NCBI GenBank assembly: GCA_047967505.1
Contig: CM106539.1
Source: Dipteris shenzhenensis
Lineage: Eukaryota > Polypodiophyta > Polypodiopsida > Gleicheniales
Strand: one strand, 5' to 3'
Length of the DNA stretch: 64,000 nt
Part shown: positions 1-10,681 of the stretch, piece after piece
Numbering within the stretch: the first letter of the stretch is position 1
How the letters are laid out: each line of letters begins with the position of its first letter
Made by a program: the position numbers and the translations under genes
Notes under the pieces: model-generated
The model's input: the letters and a program-made list of their open reading frames with translations, nothing else
Told to the model about the DNA's origin: nothing
Databases searched by the model: none

Positions 1-20
1 TATTGAAGTAGAAGTTTGAG

Positions 21-898
21 ATGAAGGATTTGGGAGAGCTGCGTTATTTCTTGGGCATTGAGGTGATTAGATCACCAAGTGGGATACGGCTCTTACAGAG
101 GCAGTATGGATTGGACATGCTGTCCAAATATGGGATGACAGGCTATAAGCCTATTTCAATTCCTTTGGAGCAGAATGTGAAGCTGAGCGTAGATGCAGGT
201 GAGCTTATAGAAGACCCTACTATGTACAGACGCATAGTAGGAAGTTTGATTTATATGACTATTACCAGGCCAGATTTGAGCTATGCTATTGGATTGGTAA
301 GTCAGTTTATGCAGGCTCCAAGGAAACCACATTTGGATGCAGCTAGACACATACTCAGGTATGTGAAGTCCACATTGCAGTATGGACTATTTTATGAGAT
401 TGGGGTTCAGATACAGTTGCATGGATACACTGATGCTAATTGGGCTAGTAGTATTTCTGATAGATGATCTACCAGTGTATATGTGTTCTCTTTTGGGAGT
501 GCTGCAGTCACTTGGAGCAGCAAGAAACAGCCTACAGTTGCCTTGTCGAGCACAGAGGCTGAGTACAGGGGTGCAGCAATGGCTACATGTGAGGTAGCTT
601 GGTTGCATAAGCTACTTTATGATATGCATCAGTCTAGAGATGGGCCAGTTGTCATTTATTATGACAACATGAGCAGTATACACTTGGCAAATAACCCAGT
701 TCATGCTAGAACAAAGCACATTGAGGTGCATTATCACTATGTGCGGGAGAAGGTTCTACTAGGTCTTATTAATCTAGTTTATGTCAGCACAGAGGATCAA
801 GTAGCTGACATATTCACGAAGGCATTAGGCGCAAAGAAGCTGCGCAAGTTCAAAGACCTGCTGGGTGTGCAAGAATTGGGATTGAGCTCAAGGGGGAG
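21..898 (+). pseudogene. Ty1/copia pol fragment: end of reverse transcriptase and RNase H
   Basis: This is the last third of a copia polyprotein, entering from the left edge. The first part begins with the RT-connection motif KDLGELRYFLGIEV. The RNase H part shows YTDANWA, SSTEAEYRGAA, ARTKHIEVHYH and ADIFTKALG, in the usual copia order. One in-frame TGA at 465-467 splits the frame; the related copy at 1,000-1,410 has AGA at this site, so a CGA or AGA arginine codon is the likely ancestor. The frame then runs through a purine tract at 890-898 and straight into an LTR start, the normal copia 3' layout. The copy is dead. It is a different family from the element at 5,097-10,676. Confidence 0.93.
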
Positions 899-991
899 TG
901 TTGAGATATTGAGCTCCACTCATGATATGCCAGGGTGACCATTGTGCATTTATGTCACCGACTTGTCAGCTGCAGATGCGGTTGGTACACC
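899..991 (+). repeat. Truncated copia LTR start
   Basis: It starts TGTTGAGATATTGAGC directly after a purine tract and matches the LTR at 2,984 through the GGTTGGTACAC stretch. At about position 991 it switches abruptly to RNase H coding sequence, so only the first ~93 bp of this LTR copy survive. Confidence 0.8.
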
Positions 992-999
992 GCCCATGG

Positions 1000-1925
1000 C
1001 CAGATTTGAGCTATGCTATTTGAGCTATGCTATTGGGTTGGTAAGTCAATTTATGCAAGCTCCAAGGAAACTGCATTTGGATGTAGCTAGACACATATTG
1101 AGGTATGTGAAGTCCACATTGCAGTATGGACTATTTTATGAGACTGGGGTTCAGATACAGTTACATAGATACACTGATGCTCATTGGGCTGGTAGTATTT
1201 CTGATAGAAGATCTACAAGTGGATATGTGTTCTCTTTTGATAGTGCTACAGTCACTTAAAGTAGCTACAGTTGCCTTGTCGAGCACAGAGGCTAAGTACA
1301 GGGGTGCAGCAATGGCTGCATGTGAGGTAGCTTGGTTGCATAAGCTATTTTATGATATGCATCAGTCTATAGATGGGCGAGTTGTCACTTATTATGACAA
1401 CCATGGATGATTTTTTCAAGTTAGTTTCGTTAAGAGACTAAAATTTATATTGGCATCGAACGTTTCTATGCCCTAATAAAAGTAAATGTTTGAAACATTC
1501 GCCAAGATTTGAAACTTTTATGCAAAAAAATTTCGAGTTTCGCCAGAATTTACATTTTTTCCTTCAAAATTCAAAAGAAAAAATATAAAAAAGTACTACG
1601 TTCTACCAATATGGTGAAACTAAAAAAATGAGCTTGAAAACTTTCGCCAAGATGTTATATTAATATATAGCATAGCTTCAATAAAAACATCCCTGGTGAC
1701 AACATGAGGAGTATACACTTGGCAAATAACCCACTCTATCATGCTAGAATAAAGCACATTGAGGTGCATTATCACTATGTGTAGGAGAAGATTCTAGTAG
1801 GTTTTATTGATCCAGTTTATGTCAGCACAGAGGATTAGGTAGCTGACATATTCACGAAGGCATTGGGTGTAGAGAAGCTACGCAAGTTCAAAGACCTGCT
1901 TGGTGTGCAGGAATTGGGATTGAGC
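1000..1925 (+). pseudogene. Second copy of copia RNase H, broken by a MITE
   Basis: From about 1,000 the sequence repeats 272-890: CCAGATTTGAGCTATGC, then YTDAHWAGSISDRRSTSGY, then the STEA motif. It differs from the first copy by a duplicated TTGAGCTATGCTAT near 1,006-1,033, a loss of about 14 bases around 1,258-1,266 where SKKQP is expected, and several stops. Coding stops at 1,401, resumes at 1,696 after a small transposon, and continues to GVQELGLS near 1,925, where a second insertion follows. It is probably a piece of a sister element joined by recombination or template switching. Confidence 0.85.
1402..1695. mobile_element. Non-autonomous hAT-type MITE, 294 bp
   Basis: The element interrupts the RNase H gene exactly where the first copy (around 660-670) is continuous. 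Its ends are CATGGATGATTTTTTCAAG and, read inward from the other side, CAGGGATGTTTTTATTGAAG, an imperfect inverted repeat. It is flanked by 8 bp on each side, ATGACAAC (1,394-1,401) and GTGACAAC (1,696-1,703), one mismatch apart and fitting the hAT target consensus nTnnnnAn. The interior is AT-rich with no coding. Assignment to hAT rests on the 8-bp duplication and the CA-GGG terminus. Confidence 0.8.
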
Positions 1926-1933
1926 TTGAGGGG

Positions 1934-2969
1934 GGATGAGCATTTTTTGAGCAAAATCTTCTGAGAGTCCGAGTGAAGGAAAAAAAAAAGCTTCCAACTA
2001 TGCAAAAATATGGCAAAAATGGATCAGAAGAAAACATAGTTTCACTTAGAAATATGCAAAGTATTGTAGCAATTCCTATTTTATACAAAAATCTTTACGT
2101 GAATCTTTAGGAATTGTGAGAATATAATGGGATGGCTTTCGAAGAAACCCACATGTAGGGTAGACTTCTCTATGAAAATTCCCTTATGATCCTTCTTACA
2201 ACTTTTACTTAATAAGGTCTGGCATTGAAAAACCTCTCTCAACCTATCTTCATGAAAGGGTTTCCTCAAAGAAAACTCATTGAAGCAAGCCATCCAAATA
2301 GTTTTGCCAGCAAAACCCCTTTAAAGTAGGTTTTCCAAGATAGTTTCGCTAGTGAAACTACCTTGGATGACACTTTTAAAAGTGACATAACTTTCACATC
2401 CAATGTCCAAACATAGTCATTAAACCACTCAAATTGATCGGAACACCCCATTTGAGCACATCTATGGGGTTATATTTTTGAAAATCTTGCATATATAGTA
2501 TTAAATATTACATGTATTTTATGAGAGTGATATATAAGCCTAAGTTAATACTTATTTATAGTAATTTAAACTTCTTTAGAAACATGTCCATATATATCTT
2601 GTTATTTATGCTATAAAAACACTAGAAAGATATTGCCATATGATATAAACGTGTTAATAAGTAATTATATATGTATAGTATTATTACATTGAGAGTGATT
2701 ATGAGGCATGTTTCTTAAAGGAATTATTTTTCAACACTTTTTAAAGGTAATAACAGGGGTACAAAGGGATGTCTATAAATAAGAAAATTATGTTGTGTAA
2801 AAATGAATGAGTGACTAGTCTGTATATTTTTATGATAAGGGATCTAGTTCTAGTGAAAATAAAAGTGTAAAAACCATGTTTCCTAAAGAAATAATTTTTT
2901 TTTAATCTCTTGAAAAACACACTCTGATAAACCTGCTCATAGATTTTTGCTCATAAAATTGACGCATCC
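1934..2969. mobile_element. Non-autonomous DNA transposon with ~35-bp inverted ends, ~1.04 kb
   Basis: The left end reads GGATGAGCATTTTTTGAGCA and the right end, reverse-complemented, GGATGCGTCAATTTTATGAG, with TGAGCAAAA and TCT shared further in. It sits between GVQELG coding and the polypurine tract/LTR start that should follow at once (compare 870-905). Flanks CTTGAGGGG and CCTAAGGGG look like a decayed 9-bp duplication, which would suggest a Mutator-type element, but the exact ends are uncertain by 2-3 bp. No transposase coding is visible inside. Confidence 0.68.
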
Positions 2970-2983
2970 TACCTAAGGGGGAG

Positions 2984-3336
2984 TGTTGAGATATCGAGCT
3001 CCACTCGTGATATGCCAAGATGACCGTTGTGCATTTATGTCACCGACTTGTGAGCTGCGGATGAGGTTGGTACACTAACCATGAATAATAGCTAGATGAC
3101 ATCTATCTTTATGTACTCTAGTTAGTGACTCAATTAGTATGCCTCCTTAGTTAGCTGAGTTTGGTTTGAGACCCACATATAGGGTTCACCTATTCTTTTG
3201 TACTTAGAGTTCTTTTGGATTTCACAACTAAGAAGAGGAAAACTGTTTTTAGCCTCCACCTTTGTGTCTATTCCCCCATTGTGTATGTGAGAAAGCTGCA
3301 AGTGAGACTCTTTCCTTCTCTCCTACTCTCTTCACA
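2984..3336 (+). repeat. 3' LTR of the degenerate copia element
   Basis: It begins TGTTGAGATATCGAGCTCC right after the purine tract AAGGGGGAG and aligns with the truncated copy at 899. The end is placed at CTTCACA near 3,336 because LTRs end in CA; no second complete copy is present to confirm that boundary. Confidence 0.65.
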
Positions 3337-4586
3337 CTTATGCCTATGAAGCCATGACCCAAGAGATGGAGGGCATGTGCGCCAAGTTAAGACAGATGCC
3401 ATAGTAGGATACCCAGATGGATGATGCCGAATTCAACCACATCACCAAAAACACTTTCTAAACTCTAAGGTTGATATTTTGATTGAGGCTGCCAGCAAAA
3501 GTGGAGCCAAAAGAAGAACTTATGCTTGTTGAAGAGTGCATAGAGCCCACTTCCGAACCTTGAAATGAACACAGTAGTGTCAAAGGAGCCATATGCTACT
3601 AATACCAATGAATCCAATTTCAAAGATGAGCATGTTGAAGGTAAACCTGCAAGTCAGGACATGGTACCCACTTGGGAGGAACCTTTCTTTGGAATGAAAG
3701 AGAGCTTTCACATTAAATGTAGTGAGACTATCAATTTTCAATACAACAATGAGTATTTCCACAGTAGGGTAAGGGTCCGAGTCTACATCTTTTTGCTAAA
3801 AAAAGACTAACCACTGGGGAGTGCCAAGTGTTGAGGGTTAACTCCACCACCCCACTAAGCCACTACTTCCAAGAATAGAATATAGTTTGTAACTAAAAAA
3901 CGGTTATAACTGTTTATAAGCACTCTCTTCGATTTTGTCTCTACAATGATATATGTAGCTGACAGTTATCGGACTACAGCCTCTGACTGAGGTTTTAATT
4001 TGTTTTTGGCTCAAGCTGAGCTCAGTTTTTGTTCATCAAGAAGAGAAAATTTTGTGTTAAGCTCTCTTTTACTTGTGAATGTTTAGAAATCTATCTATAG
4101 TCCTCTTTTGAGTTATTCTGCCCTGCTTCCCACTGTGTACTGTTCTTTGAAATTGTATTGCTTCTAGTTAAATTTAGTCAAGTATTTTGCATTCTGAGTT
4201 AATTGGGAACTATGGAAATGGTGGATGATGCATTATGCTATAGCTGTGAACTCATGCATCCACTTGCCATGAGGATTTTAGCACACAACCATGCTCCAAC
4301 TCAGGTGCTGAAAGGAAATGAAGCCACTACAAGGATATCCACAGTATTTTGATGAACAAATTCCTAGAAGATCAAGTTGAGAAGCTTGCATATCTTTATT
4401 GCAATCATAAAATGCTAGAAACTTTTAGAGATGTGGGATATAAGGAGAAAACTCCAAAATGGACATATGATAGTCTTAATTGCACCCCTTATTGTGCGAA
4501 GAGGTTTCTCCCATCATTAAAATGGCCATTGCAGTCCAAATAAATGAGAAGTAAGAGATAGAAGGTGATCCTACAAATGTGAGGAT
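3337..4586. other. Probable retroelement debris, no firm gene
   Basis: Two short open stretches (3,565-3,810 and 4,349-4,543, plus strand) match nothing I recognise. A purine-rich GGGGAG stretch followed by TGTTGAGGGTTAACTCC at 3,829 looks like a polypurine tract plus LTR start, and the sequence after it (TTATAAGC, then CT-rich) is LTR-like, but there is no partner copy in the window. Treat as unassigned. Confidence 0.3.
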
Positions 4587-4837
4587 TGTAGAGGCCCTTG
4601 GCCCCTACAAGGAATGAACCCACGAGAGACTCTCAAAATAGTAAGAACAAGAAGATACACAAGACAAGAATAGAGAATAACTTATTCACAAGTGCTTTAC
4701 TCTTGCATTGCATGCATATATATAACGAGGTCTATGCCCCATCATTGCCCACACATGTGTCTCTTCGTATTTCCATGTGCACACACCTCTTGGCATCCCG
4801 ACTTAGGGCTAAACCCATGTGAATTTAGGCCCTAACA
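4587..4837 (-). repeat. Possible solo LTR (copia-like), ~250 bp
   Basis: Read on the minus strand it starts TGTTAGGGCCTAAATTC, carries a TATATATA stretch near the middle and ends GGCCTCTACA, i.e. TGTTA...TACA. No primer site follows and the 5-bp flanks (AGGAT and CATGG) do not match, so either the ends are misplaced or it is a recombined remnant. Confidence 0.35.
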
Positions 4838-5096
4838 CATGGCACTCATGGTGGACTGTGCAAACCACACATGCACAAATATCCCCTAAGTGGATGCCAA
4901 CATAATGCATGTGAATAAAAAGAGAGACAAACTTTTTAGGCAATGCCAAGTGTGATGCCAAAAATTTATATTTTTTATTTGGCATTGGTATTGTTTTCTT
5001 CTATGTTTGATAAGAGTTTGAGTATCAAGTGATAGCCTAGCGGCTCTCACTTATTTCTATTTTCTAAGATATTGTATGGGATTGAGAGGATGAGTG

Positions 5097-5839
5097 TGTT
5101 AGATATCAATGCTCCACTCTCGTGTAACTATGCAGGAACCAGCTAACTCTACTTGTAAGCCCCCCATATGAGGAGAAGGCATTTGAGTAGCTCAGTTATC
5201 CAGTAGGTCCTGGTTTGGACACCAAATGGGGGCCATGTATGGCCTGATGGCTAGATAGCTTCAAATAGAGTTGGCACACCACCAACTAGGCTACATGCAA
5301 GTGTGGGAAGGCATCCCTTGACTGACCGCACTGAGGGTAGATGGAGCATTTCCCGGGGCAGCCCACTCTCGAGTTGTGGGGCCCGTTTGGAGCCTCAAAT
5401 GATCCCGGATGGCTGTGGGCCAAACAATGACCCTAGGTCAGTTGCTCTATTTTGCACACCGATTCTATCGTATGGTTGGTGGCCTATTTCAGGACCGACC
5501 CCCAGTCGACTATTTTGGGCAGACTGGGTCGGCCACCCAATTGAGACCCAATTGAGCCTAACTGACTACGACTGGTGGCTATATAAGAGCAAGCCCATGA
5601 AGCCCATTTCATCACTGGCTATAGCAACCCTAATTCCTTAGCATCCATCCTCCGTCTTCTACTATTTCCAGCATGCCATTGAAGCTTCTTTCACAGGAGC
5701 ACATAGTTGGGAGGCAGTGCCATCTATTGTATCAGTTCTATAGTAATCAAATTTTTTATTCTCCATACTATCTTGTTTTCTCTCTTGCATACGAGATCCT
5801 GTTATCTGTTGAGCACAGATGTATTATTATTTTCTTACA
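5097..5839 (+). repeat. 5' LTR of the copia element
   Basis: 743 bp, from TGTTAGATATC to TTCTTACA, directly before the primer site. It contains TATATAAG at 5,580-5,587, the likely promoter, downstream of a long GC-richer stretch. It aligns along its length with 9,945-10,676. Confidence 0.93.
5580..5587 (+). promoter_or_regulatory. LTR TATA box
   Basis: TATATAAG in the 5' LTR, conserved at 10,417-10,424 in the 3' LTR. It lies about 250 bp before the LTR end, so transcripts would start within the LTR as expected for R. Confidence 0.6.
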
Positions 5840-5851
5840 TGGTATCAGAGC
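5840..5851 (+). other. Primer binding site (initiator-Met tRNA)
   Basis: TGGTATCAGAGC immediately follows the LTR terminal CA. This is the classic 12-base complement of the plant initiator-Met tRNA 3' end, used to prime minus-strand cDNA in copia elements. Confidence 0.95.
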
Positions 5852-5900
5852 TTGGACTCTAGCAAGAAGATTTGGTGGTGTGTTTCTGTTATTGTGAGAG

Positions 5901-6983
5901 ATGGCCCAACCCACAAGACTACGAATCCCACCGTTCGGCGAAAGAGGAAAGTTGGACGGCTCTAACTATCCTCTCTAGAAGTTCAAGATGAAGACTATCC
6001 TAAGCACATATGAGCTTTGGGACACTGCTACTGGGGTGGACGTGAGGCTGGCGAGACCAGATCTAGCCAATGCAGGACAACAGATAGTACCAACTGCGGA
6101 TGAGATTCTCGCGTGGACAAGAAGAAATGCAGATGCACTGTGTCCTATTGTCTACAGTGTTAGTGATTCCATCATGGCGTTAATTCAACATGTCACCATA
6201 GCAGAGGAGGCATGGACGGTCTTGAAAAATCAGTACGAGACCATGAATCAGATGTGGATTCAGAATCTGGAGACTCAAATCACGAACAAAAAATTGTCTG
6301 AGTCTGAAGCGGTAGAGAAGTTCATCACCAGGGTGAAGAATCTACGCGATCAGATGACTGCGATTGGCATCACCATCACCAGCGAGAATCTAGCACAAAG
6401 GTGCATACGGATTCTCCCACCAAAATACGACAGTCTTGTTATGGCGCTGAATACGTAGAACAGAAATCCACCCCTCAACTTTGAGGATTTTAGCGCGATG
6501 CTTCTAGAGGAGGAGATGCATCAAAAGATGAGGACTGGAGAAGATTCGACTTTTTGGACCAGATCAAAGAAAGGTAAGGGTAAGGACTCTAGTAACCCAT
6601 CTTCTTCTGATGATAAAAAGAGAAAGAAGAAGATCAAGTGCTTCTATTGCAACAAGGCAGGGCACAAGCAGAATGAGTACCGCAAGAAGATTGCAGATGA
6701 GAAGAACGGAGTAAAGAAAGATTCCAACAACAGTGCGCAGGCAGTACCAATAGAGCTGTTCATCGCAATTAAGGAGATTTGCATGGAGGTAGTTCATGTA
6801 CCTGCAGATGAACCTTGGATCATTGACAGTGGTGCATCATGCCACATGACCAGTCGGAAGGATTGGTATACCTCTCTACAGCCGGTAGGGAATGATATCA
6901 TGGTAGCAGTTGACAATGATGCAAAATGTCCAGCAAAAGGAAAAGGTACGATTGCTCTCAAGTCAGATGGAGTTGTAAAATAG
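5901..6983 (+). pseudogene. Copia gag and protease region, broken
   Basis: Translation from ATG 5,901 gives MAQPTRLRIPPFGERGKLDG, a copia Gag start, then the UBN2-type Gag core (AWTVLKNQYETMN, KFITRVKNLRDQM). In-frame TAG codons lie at 5,976-5,978 (where W is usual after NYPL), 6,456-6,458 and 6,981-6,983. The zinc knuckle CFYCNKAGHKQNEY has lost its last cysteine (Tyr instead), which would abolish RNA binding. The aspartic protease motif is intact: WIIDSGASCHMT near 6,817-6,850. All parts share one frame. The damage pattern fits point decay of a once working element. Confidence 0.92.
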
Positions 6984-8046
6984 TTGTCTGATGTTCTTTA
7001 TGTGCCAGATATCAAGAGGAACTTGTTGTCTGTTTCTGCGATCACGGATCGGGACCTCAAAGTTCAATTCGATAAGAATGGTGCACAGATCCTAGATCTT
7101 CAAGGAAAGGTCATTGGTAAAGGTACACAGCGCAACAACATTTATGAACTCTTAGCTTTTAGTGCTCGAGCAGATGTGAAGAACACTAAGCTGTGGCATG
7201 AGAGGTTTGGTCATCTAAACCTTAGTTCTTTGAAGGAGATGCATAAAAGTGGAATGATTGCAGACCTACCGGAAATTTCAGATCTGCCCGATGTATGTGA
7301 AACTTGCATGATGGGCAAGCAGCATCGGTAGCCCTTTCCTAAAGAGGCCAGCAGGACAAAGGTTCCTCTAGAGCTCGTTCACACGGACCTCTGCAGAAAG
7401 ATGGAAATGGAAGCTTTGGGTGGTTCCTTCTACTTCATGACGCTGATCGACGACTACAGTAGAAGGATATGGATATACTTCCTGAAGACAAAAGACGAGG
7501 CTTTCAGTAGGTTCAAGGAATGGCATGTAATGGTCAAGAAAGAATCGGGGAGGAAGGTGAAGAAGCTGAGATCAGATAGAGGTGGAGAGTTCACATCGAC
7601 TAAATTTGAAAGTTACTGCAAAAGTCATGGGATCAAGAGGCAGAAACCCCCGCCACATACATCACAGCAAAATGGAGTAGCAGAACGCAAGATGCATGTC
7701 ATCTACGAAATGGGGCCGGAGTATGATGAAAGGAAAAGATTTGCCAAACACTTTCTGGGCTGAAGAATGTAACACTGTAGTTTACATTCTCAATGGTAGC
7801 TACACGAAAGCTGTGAATGGGATGACTCCACTGCAGGCCTTTTCTGGTAAGAAACCTTCAGCTGCACATTTCAGAGTTTTTGGATGTGATTGTTTTGTGC
7901 ATGTCCCTGATGCTACCAGGACCAAATGGGAACCGAAGAGCCGAAAGTGTATTTTCTTGGGCTACAGTGAAGAGGTAAAGGGTTACCGTCTCTATAACCC
8001 TGTTACCAAGAAGGTAATTGTAAGTTGCGATGTGGTTTTCTCAGAA
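6984..8046 (+). pseudogene. Copia integrase region, broken
   Basis: It opens with LSDVLYVPDIKRNLLSV and the GAG-pre-integrase zinc region (LWHERFGHLNL, then CETCMMGKQH). The catalytic core has HTDLC, TLIDDYSRRIWIYFLK, LRSDRGGEF and NGVAER, so the D, D and E residues remain. A TAG at 7,329-7,331 interrupts the end of the zinc region, and a frameshift near 7,700, just after NGVAERK, moves coding to the next frame (RSMMKGKDLPNTFWAE onwards). The C-terminal part (FRVFGCDCFVHVP, KCIFLGY, VVFSE) is well preserved. The tRNA-primed cDNA of this copy could not be integrated by its own protein. Confidence 0.92.
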
Positions 8047-9914
8047 TAGCTGCATCAATTGGAGGAGGATGCTTCCATCCCAGACAACCAGGACCAGGAT
8101 ATCCATCTAGTACCGCCACCAACAGCAGACCGAATTCCCCCAACGGTGCTTGGGAGGATTCAAGACAAAGAAGATGAAGAAGAGCCTATAGAACCACAAT
8201 GGCAACGACCATTCCCGAAGTGGGTAAAGCAGCTTTTGGATGGCAGAGAACCTCCAGCCATTGAGGAGGAACCATCCGAACACTGCCGGTCCAAGAGATT
8301 AGAGCAGCAAAGAAGGGCGCAGGAACACTTGGTCAACTATGCTTTGATGACAGAAGTGATCCGTGCCAAAGAACCCAAGTGTCTTGAAGAGGCACAGGGC
8401 GATGATATGTGGATGGCGGCTATGCAGTCAGAGTATGGCTCCATAATGAAGAACAACACTTGGGACCTTGTGGATCGACCACCAAAATGCAAGGTAATCG
8501 GAACCAAGTGGGTGTACAAGACCAAGTACAAGTCCGACGGCACGTTGGATAAGTACAAGGCTTGGCTTGTGGCAAAAGGATTTGCAAAGCACAGGTACAT
8601 GATTTTTGATTATCAAGATACTTTTGCTCCCACAGCTCAACTAACCACAATTCGTAGTGTTTTGGCTTTAGCTGTCCAGGGAAGTTGGCTCGTGTTTCAG
8701 ATGGATGTGAAATCCACCTTTCTGAATGGAGATCTCAAGGAGGACGTATACGTGGAACAACCACCAGGTTTTGAGATCCCTGATTCAGAAGGTAAAGTTT
8801 GCAAACTGAAGAAGGCACTTTATGGGCTGAACAGGCCCCACGAGCATGGTACCAATGAATTGATGCCTACTTTTTGCAAAACGAATTCAGGAGGAGCCCA
8901 TCTGATGCAAATTTGTATATCTTCAGAGAAGGAGGCAGGTGTATGATCGTGGTCCTTTATGTGGACGACCTTGTCATAATAGGGAACCATGAAGAGAAGA
9001 TCTTGCAGACGAAGCATTTGCTAGGAAGAGAGTTTGAAATGACAGGACCTCGGTCTGATGCATTTTTGTTTGGGGATTGAAGTTTGGCAAGAGCCGAAAT
9101 AGATCTTCATTTCATAGCTAAAGTATGCTAGAGAGATACTGAAGGCATTTGGCATGGCTGAGTGCAAGATAGTTGGTATCCCTATGGAGGTTGACGTGAA
9201 GCTCTCAAATGAGGATTCATCACCACTGGTGGACGAAGCGAAGTACAGAAGGCTTGTGAGCAGCTTGATCTACCTATGCAACACATGGTCAGAGATCACT
9301 TTTGCGACTGGTGTACGAAGCACGTTTTCCAATAAGCCCCAGGAGAACCATTGGAGGGCAGGGATGCGGGTGCTGAAATACATCAAAGGCACACTTGATT
9401 ATGGCATCACCTATACCAAGGGCAACATCTTGACCAGATTCTGTGACTACGGACTGGGCAGGAGACATGGACAACAGGAGATCAGTGACAGGGTACTGTT
9501 TCTCACTTGGATCTGGAGTTGTGTCATGGGTCAGCAAGAAGCAACCCACAGTTGCTCTTTCTTCTACCGAGGCCGAGTACAAATTTGCATGCTTTGCTTC
9601 TTGCGAGCCAGTGTGGTTGAGGAGGATTTTGGGGGAGGATTTTGGGGGACATTGGTGCAATGCAGAACAGGCCTACATAGTTATCATGTGACAATAAGAG
9701 TTGCATGGCGATTGCAAAGAACCCGCTATTCCATGCTCGCACAAAACACATTGAGATTCAATATCACTTTGTATATGAGCTCATCATGGATGGAGAGGTT
9801 GACTTGGTATACTGTCCGACTACAGAGAATGCTACGGACATCTTCACAAAGGCTCTTGGAAGAGACTTGCTGGAGAGGCATCTTCATCGTCTTGGCATTG
9901 GGCCAAAAAAATAA
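8047..9914 (+). pseudogene. Copia reverse transcriptase and RNase H region, broken
   Basis: After a TAG at 8,047-8,049 the RT follows: KVIGTKWVYKTKYKSDG, LVAKGFAKH, QMDVKSTFLNGDL and later the catalytic YVDD (VLYVDDLVIIG, about 8,960). A one-base loss near 8,828 (expected ctgaaacag reads ctgaacag) shifts the frame, and TGA 8,856-8,858 follows. Another frameshift near 9,065 and further stops separate the thumb from RNase H, which changes frame again near 9,440 and 9,690. RNase H motifs [22 protein letters not shown] and ATDIFTKALG survive. A 16-bp tandem repeat (GAGGATTTTGGGGG) sits at 9,620-9,655. Confidence 0.92.
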
Positions 9915-9944
9915 GTTCACTTGCAGGTGGACATTGAGAGGGTG

Positions 9945-10676
9945 TGTTAGATATCAATGCTCCACTCTCGTGTAACTATGTGGGAACCAGCTAACTCTAC
10001 TTGTAAGCCGCCCATATGAGGAGAAGGCATTTGAGTAGCTCGGTTATCTGGTAGGTCCTGGTTTGGACACTAGATGGGGGCCATGTATGGCCTGATGGCT
10101 GGACGGCTTCAGATAGAGTTGGCACACCATCAACTAGGCTACGTGCAAGTGTGGGAAGGCATCCCTTGACTAACCGCACTGAGGGTAGATGGAGCATTTC
10201 CCGGGGTAGCCCACTCTCGGGTTGCGAGGCCCGTTTGGAGCCTCAGATGATCCCAGATGGCTGTGGGCCGAACGGAGACCATAGGATAGTTGCTCTATTT
10301 TGTGCATTGGTTCTATCGTATGGTTGGTGGCCTATTTCAGAACTAGCCCCCAGTCGACCGTTTTGGGTGGACTGGGTTGACCACCCAATTGAGCCTAACT
10401 GACTATGACTGGTGGCTATATAAGAGCAAGCCCGTGAAGCCCATTTCATCACTGGCTACTGCAACCCTAATTCCTTAGCATCTAGCCTCCGTCTTCTACT
10501 ATTTCCAACATGCCATCGAAGCTTCTTTCATAGGAGCGCATGGTTGGGAGGCAGCGCCATCTATTGTATCAGTTCTATAGTAATCAAATTTTTGATTCTC
10601 CATACTATCTTGTTTTCTCTCTTGCGTATGAGATCCTGTTATCTGTTGTGCACAGACGTTGTATTATTTTCTTATA
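9945..10676 (+). repeat. 3' LTR of the copia element
   Basis: 732 bp, preceded by the purine-rich tract ATTGAGAGGG and followed by the target duplication GAGTG. Compared with the 5' LTR it has scattered transitions and small indels, including loss of a short repeat near 10,385. Confidence 0.93.
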
Positions 10677-10681
10677 GAGTG

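Larger units (their letters stand above)
5097..10676 (+). mobile_element. Complete-structure Ty1/copia retrotransposon, 5.58 kb
   Basis: Both LTRs start TGTTAGATATCAATGC and end CTTACA or CTTATA. The element is flanked by a perfect 5-bp target duplication, GAGTG, at 5,092-5,096 and 10,677-10,681. A primer site matching the 3' end of initiator-Met tRNA follows the first LTR. Inside, gag, protease, integrase, RT and RNase H come in copia order on the plus strand. The LTRs differ by many substitutions and indels (743 versus 732 bp), and the coding region has many stops and frameshifts, so the insertion is old and immobile by itself. Confidence 0.95.

Noticed and set aside
5081-5096. Sequence ATTGAGAGGATGAG before the copia 5' LTR resembling the polypurine tract ATTGAGAGGG before the 3' LTR, suggesting tandem elements
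   Set aside because: Similarity is limited to about 9 bases, and the GAGTG target duplication supports a simple single insertion.
9289-9660. 123-codon minus-strand open frame
   Set aside because: Antisense shadow of the copia RNase H region.
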